A stretch of DNA of 9,349 nucleotides from Planctomycetota bacterium. Lineage in GTDB: Bacteria > Planctomycetota > Phycisphaerae > Phycisphaerales > SM1A02. The stretch spans positions 1-9,349 of the forward strand of contig RFOC01000072.1 in assembly GCA_009926815.1 (NCBI GenBank), read 5' to 3'. Below are positions 7,338 through 9,349 of the stretch, one piece after another; position 1 is the stretch's first letter, and each line of letters opens with the position of its first letter. Below the pieces are notes generated by a model. It worked only from the letters and a program-made list of their open reading frames with translations, was not told the DNA's origin and did no database searches. The position numbers were made by a program, and so were the translations under genes.

Positions 7338-7343
7338 AGGGTA
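7338..7343 (-). promoter_or_regulatory. Candidate -10 element (TACCCT) for the DUF486-phosphatase unit
   Basis: On the minus strand TACCCT is followed by tggggc and then the ATG at 7331. The spacing of six bases matches that of TACCTT before the ABC-2 ATPase and suggests a leaderless transcript. A weak -35-like TTCTGG stands 17 bases upstream. It lies between the DUF486 start and the terminator of the preceding gene, where a promoter is expected. Confidence 0.35.
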
Positions 7344-7369
7344 GGGATCCCGTGCCGGCCCCAGAAGCG

Positions 7370-7401
7370 ACAAGGCCTCCCCGCGTCAGGGGAGGCCTTG
7401 T
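7370..7401 (-). terminator. GC-rich hairpin, likely transcription terminator of the 77-aa protein gene
   Basis: A perfect 13-bp inverted repeat (7370-7382 with 7389-7401; arms ACAAGGCCTCCCC and its complement) encloses a six-base loop, about 28 bases after the small gene's stop. Stem strength and position fit an intrinsic terminator separating that gene from the DUF486 unit. There is no long T run on either side, so it may need a factor or act as a 3' stabiliser. Confidence 0.65.
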
Positions 7402-7428
7402 GCGTCATTCGTTCGATGCGTCAGCGGA

Positions 7429-7662
7429 TCAGTGAGCCTTGTCCTTCTGGAACACCCACACGATCACGAACAGCGCGATCAGGCCGACCAGGCCGTTGCT
7501 GCCCAGCTGGGTGATGAAGGACATCAGGTTGGTGGTCACGCTGTTGAAGAAGGGGACGTTGTTGCCGAACAGGATCTGCACCATCACGCCGACCGCCACG
7601 AACAGCACGGCCACGTCCACGAACTCGCGAATCCAACCCTTCACGACCTTGAAGCTTTCCAT
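7429..7662 (-). CDS. Small two-helix membrane protein of unknown function (77 aa)
   Basis: I do not recognise a named family. The start is clear: ATG at 7662 with GGAG eight bases upstream. Codon choice is the strong G/C-ending pattern of a real gene. The N-terminus is basic (K5, K8, R12), followed by a hydrophobic helix at about 14-32 with one buried acidic residue (D16 in EFVDVAVLF). A linker at about 33-55 rich in N, S, T, F and G has no charged residue, and a second helix at about 56-72 precedes a charged tail (QKDKAH). Positive ends suggest both termini are cytoplasmic. The gene stands alone with its own upstream region and a 13-bp hairpin after its stop. It could be a small channel-like or helper protein, but no function can be assigned. 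Confidence 0.8.
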   Translation of the reverse strand: MESFKVVKGWIREFVDVAVLFVAVGVMVQILFGNNVPFFNSVTTNLMSFITQLGSNGLVGLIALFVIVWVFQKDKAH

Positions 7663-7889
7663 TCGCTGATCTCCGTATGTGCGGGGCGCTCCCGCCTTGC
7701 TTTGCGTGCCTCGGCTCCGCCGAGAGGCGGGGCAGGCGGCCCACCGCGGACCGCCGCACGGGAACTGTTTCGGCAGGAAGGGCCCGAAAACCGCAGAAAT
7801 GCATGAGCTGCTCCGCATGAAACCCCGAAATCTGGCCAAAAACGACATGTGGATGGCTGACCCACCCCCGTGGAAGCCGAAATTGCCGA
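7663..7889. other. Intergenic region upstream of the 77-aa gene, with nested inverted repeats
   Basis: No credible gene is seen in these 227 bases. The half nearest the TPR gene (about 7765-7880) is richer in A and T than the surrounding DNA and holds a short inverted repeat (tttcgg 7768-7773 with ccgaaa 7784-7789). Nearer the small gene, the segment 7692-7739 folds as an imperfect two-tier hairpin: ctcggc pairs with gccgag across a three-base loop (about 7710-7724), and outer arms ccgccttgc (7692-7700) pair imperfectly with gcaggcgg (7732-7739). A further five-base stem lies at 7681-7695. The promoter of the small gene is presumably here, but no TANNNT hexamer is visible on the minus strand. 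Confidence 0.5.
7671..7674 (-). promoter_or_regulatory. Ribosome binding site of the 77-aa protein gene
   Basis: GGAG on the minus strand, eight bases before the ATG at 7662. It is among the few well-spaced sites in the window and fixes the start of the small gene. Confidence 0.7.
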
Positions 7890-8957
7890 TCAGTTCGTGG
7901 CTTGCGCCGTCCGTGTGCGGTCGGGCGCCTGGGTGGCCTGCAGCCCAGCCAGCAGTCGGCGAGGCAGATCACGGGTTGGCTCGCGGTTCGAAGCCTCGCG
8001 GAGCATCCGTTCCGCCTCGGCCTGATCGCCTCGCTCAAGTGCCGCGACGCCCAGAAGCAGCCATCCATCGCATCGCTCCGGGCGGCACTGCGTCAGCACG
8101 CGACCGGCCTCGCTCATTCGGGTGGCATCGCCCAGGCGCATGGCGGCCATGCCCAGGATGGAGGCATTCCGGCCATCGGCATCCACCTGGTCGCGCAGCG
8201 TCAGCATGAGATCGCGGGCCTCCCTGGCTCGATCCAGCATCAGCAGGCATCGGGCCCGCATGCGCACCAGGTCCGGACGATGGCTCTCGCCGGCCAGTGC
8301 CTCGTCATCCAGGGCCGTCACGCACGCCGCCCAGTGGCCCTGCTCGAAGTGATTGTGCGCGATCTCCTCGGCCAGCATGCCGGCCTTGGAGGCATCGGTG
8401 CGAAGCCTGGCCGCGGCCAGCCAGTGCTCGCGATCGCACAGATCGCCGCGTTGGCCCGCCAGGTCGGCGCGCACCCGATCGAGGACAGGGCTGAACTCGA
8501 ACGACTTGGCAACCGCGTCGAGCCTGGCCTGTGCGGCATCGAACTTGCCGGCGGCCACCAGCGTCTCGCATTCCGCGGCCACGTACTGCAGCTGCGAGGG
8601 GGCGAGTGCCGCCGCCTTGGCGTATTCCGCAGCCGCCTGGTCGAGTTCACCCCATCGCTGATGCACGATGCCCAGGTAGTAGTGCGGTTCCGCCGCCTCC
8701 GGCGAGAGCTCCGCGGACCTCGTGAAGCACTCGCGAGCCAGGTCCACCCGCTTCATCTCCAGCAGGATCCGGCCTCGAAGAAGCTGGTAGCCGCCATCCC
8801 TCGGGAATCGGGCGATCGCCTTGTCCACGTACTGCAACGCGGGCTCGAACTGGCCCGCATGGAATGCCTGGAGCGCCTGGTCGAACACCACCTGGGCGTT
8901 CGCACGGTCGAACCGGTCGCGGGGCGGGCGTACCCTTGGGAGGCCAGGAGGTCCCAT
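7890..8957 (-). CDS. Tetratricopeptide-repeat (TPR) protein
   Basis: This 355-residue protein consists mostly of 34-residue helical repeats that serve as protein-binding scaffolds. Clear TPR units lie at about 22-52 (FDQALQAFHAGQFEPALQYV), 56-86 (LLRGRILLEMKRVDLARECF) and 90-120 (PHYYLGIVHQRWGELDQAAA); weaker ones continue to about 325, including WLLLGVAALERGDQAEAERML near 299-319. No membrane helix, signal peptide or enzymatic domain is seen, so it is probably cytoplasmic; partners are unknown. The C-terminal tail (about 339-355) is T/A/R-rich and low in complexity. The ATG at 8957 has AAGGG seven bases upstream and overlaps the divergent DUF1338 start by two bases. The proline/arginine-rich first 20 residues look unlike the repeats, so a later GTG at 8891 is possible. 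Confidence 0.8.
   Translation of the reverse strand: MGPPGLPRVRPPRDRFDRANAQVVFDQALQAFHAGQFEPALQYVDKAIARFPRDGGYQLLRGRILLEMKRVDLARECFTRSAELSPEAAEPHYYLGIVHQRWGELDQAAAEYAKAAALAPSQLQYVAAECETLVAAGKFDAAQARLDAVAKSFEFSPVLDRVRADLAGQRGDLCDREHWLAAARLRTDASKAGMLAEEIAHNHFEQGHWAACVTALDDEALAGESHRPDLVRMRARCLLMLDRAREARDLMLTLRDQVDADGRNASILGMAAMRLGDATRMSEAGRVLTQCRPERCDGWLLLGVAALERGDQAEAERMLREASNREPTRDLPRRLLAGLQATQAPDRTRTAQATN
8931..8936 (+). promoter_or_regulatory. Candidate -10 element (TACCCT) for the DUF1338 gene
   Basis: TACCCT lies 19 bases before the ATG at 8956, followed by AGGAGGT at 8946-8952, giving a plausible short leader. TCGAAC stands 17 bases upstream as a poor -35 match. If the TPR gene starts at 8957, this promoter sits inside its first codons. 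Confidence 0.3.
8946..8951 (+). promoter_or_regulatory. Ribosome binding site of the DUF1338 gene
   Basis: AGGAGG is a perfect anti-16S match, four bases before the ATG at 8956. The spacing is short but the match favours this start over the in-frame ATG at 8986. Confidence 0.6.
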
Positions 8958-9349
8958 GCACCAGCCCTTCGCCGACCGTGTCCAGATGCAGAACCGCCTG
9001 TTCGCCGAGCTCTCGGCCATGTTCGGCCGCGAGGTGCCTCTGTACGACCGGAGCCTGCTGGTGAATCGGGCGTGCAACACGGCGGTCTGCACGCTGGTCG
9101 GGCTCCTGCATCGGGGCTTCGCCATCAGCCCGGAGCAGCTTGATCGCACCAGCGGCGAGCGGCACGGCGCCATCCGCATCGGCCGGCCGGACGAGTACCG
9201 TTGGATCGCCCGGTTCTTCGCGTGCTTCGCCATGGAGCCGCACAACTTCTACGACATGACGGCGGTGGGCGGAAAGAGCCAGCCCATCATCGCCACGGCG
9301 TTCCGTTCGGTGATGCGCCCGGAGCACCGCGTGTTCACCTCGCTGCTCA
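8956..9349 (+). CDS. DUF1338 / 2-oxoadipate dioxygenase-decarboxylase (HglS/YdcJ) family enzyme, N-terminal part
   Basis: The first 131 residues are in the window and the frame is open at the end. Family blocks are LVNRACNTAVCTLV (35-48), SGERHGAIRIGRPDEY (66-81), FFACFAMEPHNFYDM (87-101) and TAFRSVMRPEHRVFTSLL (114-131). H70 in ERHGAIRIG is at the position of the first metal-binding histidine of HglS, the Fe(II)-dependent enzyme that converts 2-oxoadipate to 2-hydroxyglutarate in lysine breakdown; the other ligands would lie beyond the window. The family has a vicinal-oxygen-chelate-like fold. No lysine-catabolism neighbours are visible, so the exact substrate is inferred from family alone. 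AGGAGG four bases upstream supports the start, which overlaps the divergent TPR start by two bases. Confidence 0.85.
   Translation, partial: MHQPFADRVQMQNRLFAELSAMFGREVPLYDRSLLVNRACNTAVCTLVGLLHRGFAISPEQLDRTSGERHGAIRIGRPDEYRWIARFFACFAMEPHNFYDMTAVGGKSQPIIATAFRSVMRPEHRVFTSLL

Noticed and set aside
6976..7338. N-terminal extension of the HAD phosphatase frame upstream of 6975
   Set aside because: It is a shadow frame of the DUF486 gene. The GTG at 6975 gives the expected start a few residues before the DFDST motif and a GTGA overlap with the upstream stop.
1..9349. CRISPR array, tRNA, rRNA, insertion sequence or attachment site
   Set aside because: No regularly spaced repeats, cloverleaf-like segments, transposase genes or terminal inverted repeats were seen anywhere in the window.

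Overview
The window is about 9.3 kb of very GC-rich bacterial DNA (strong G/C preference at third codon positions), densely packed and with genes on both strands. A membrane-fusion-protein exporter points to a diderm envelope. The tetratricopeptide protein style and the base composition would fit a planctomycete such as Phycisphaerae, but that is only an impression; no rRNA, tRNA or marker gene settles it.

Layout: (1) 1-567 (+) is the C-terminal part of an MFS_3/EntS-like efflux transporter that enters from outside the window. (2) 569-3300 (-) is a tightly coupled operon read right to left: an ABC-2 exporter ATPase (NatA/CcmA type), its permease, then a tag-type 3-methyladenine DNA glycosylase that is broken by one extra base near 1010-1012. 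(3) 3356-6285 (+), divergent from it, is a complete DevCAB-like exporter operon: FtsX/DevC-type permease, MacB/DevA-type ATPase and HlyD/DevB-type membrane fusion protein. No outer-membrane TolC partner is present. (4) 6313-7331 (-) is a two-gene unit of a DUF486/DMT-type membrane protein followed by a phosphoserine-phosphatase-like HAD enzyme. (5) 7429-7662 (-) is a monocistronic 77-aa two-helix membrane protein of unknown function, with a clear ribosome binding site and its own GC-rich hairpin terminator. (6) 7663-7889 is the only sizeable intergenic stretch. (7) 7890-8957 (-) is a tetratricopeptide-repeat protein. (8) 8956-9349 (+) is the start of a DUF1338 / 2-oxoadipate dioxygenase-decarboxylase (HglS/YdcJ) family enzyme that runs off the window.

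The dominant theme is export: three unrelated efflux systems (MFS, ABC-2, DevCAB) lie side by side in 6.3 kb, next to a DNA alkylation-repair gene. Most genes in each unit overlap by 1-4 bases (TGATG, ATGA, GTGA), implying translational coupling. The hexamer TACCCT occurs just upstream of three start codons, and a close relative (TACCTT) before a fourth. At two of these sites it ends 6 nt before the start codon, which suggests -10 elements and leaderless transcripts.

I see no CRISPR array, insertion sequence, tRNA, rRNA or recognised defence system. No convincing new system emerges. The items most worth a second look are the tag frameshift, the uncharacterised 77-aa membrane protein, the TACCCT pattern and the two head-to-head gene pairs with almost no DNA between them.
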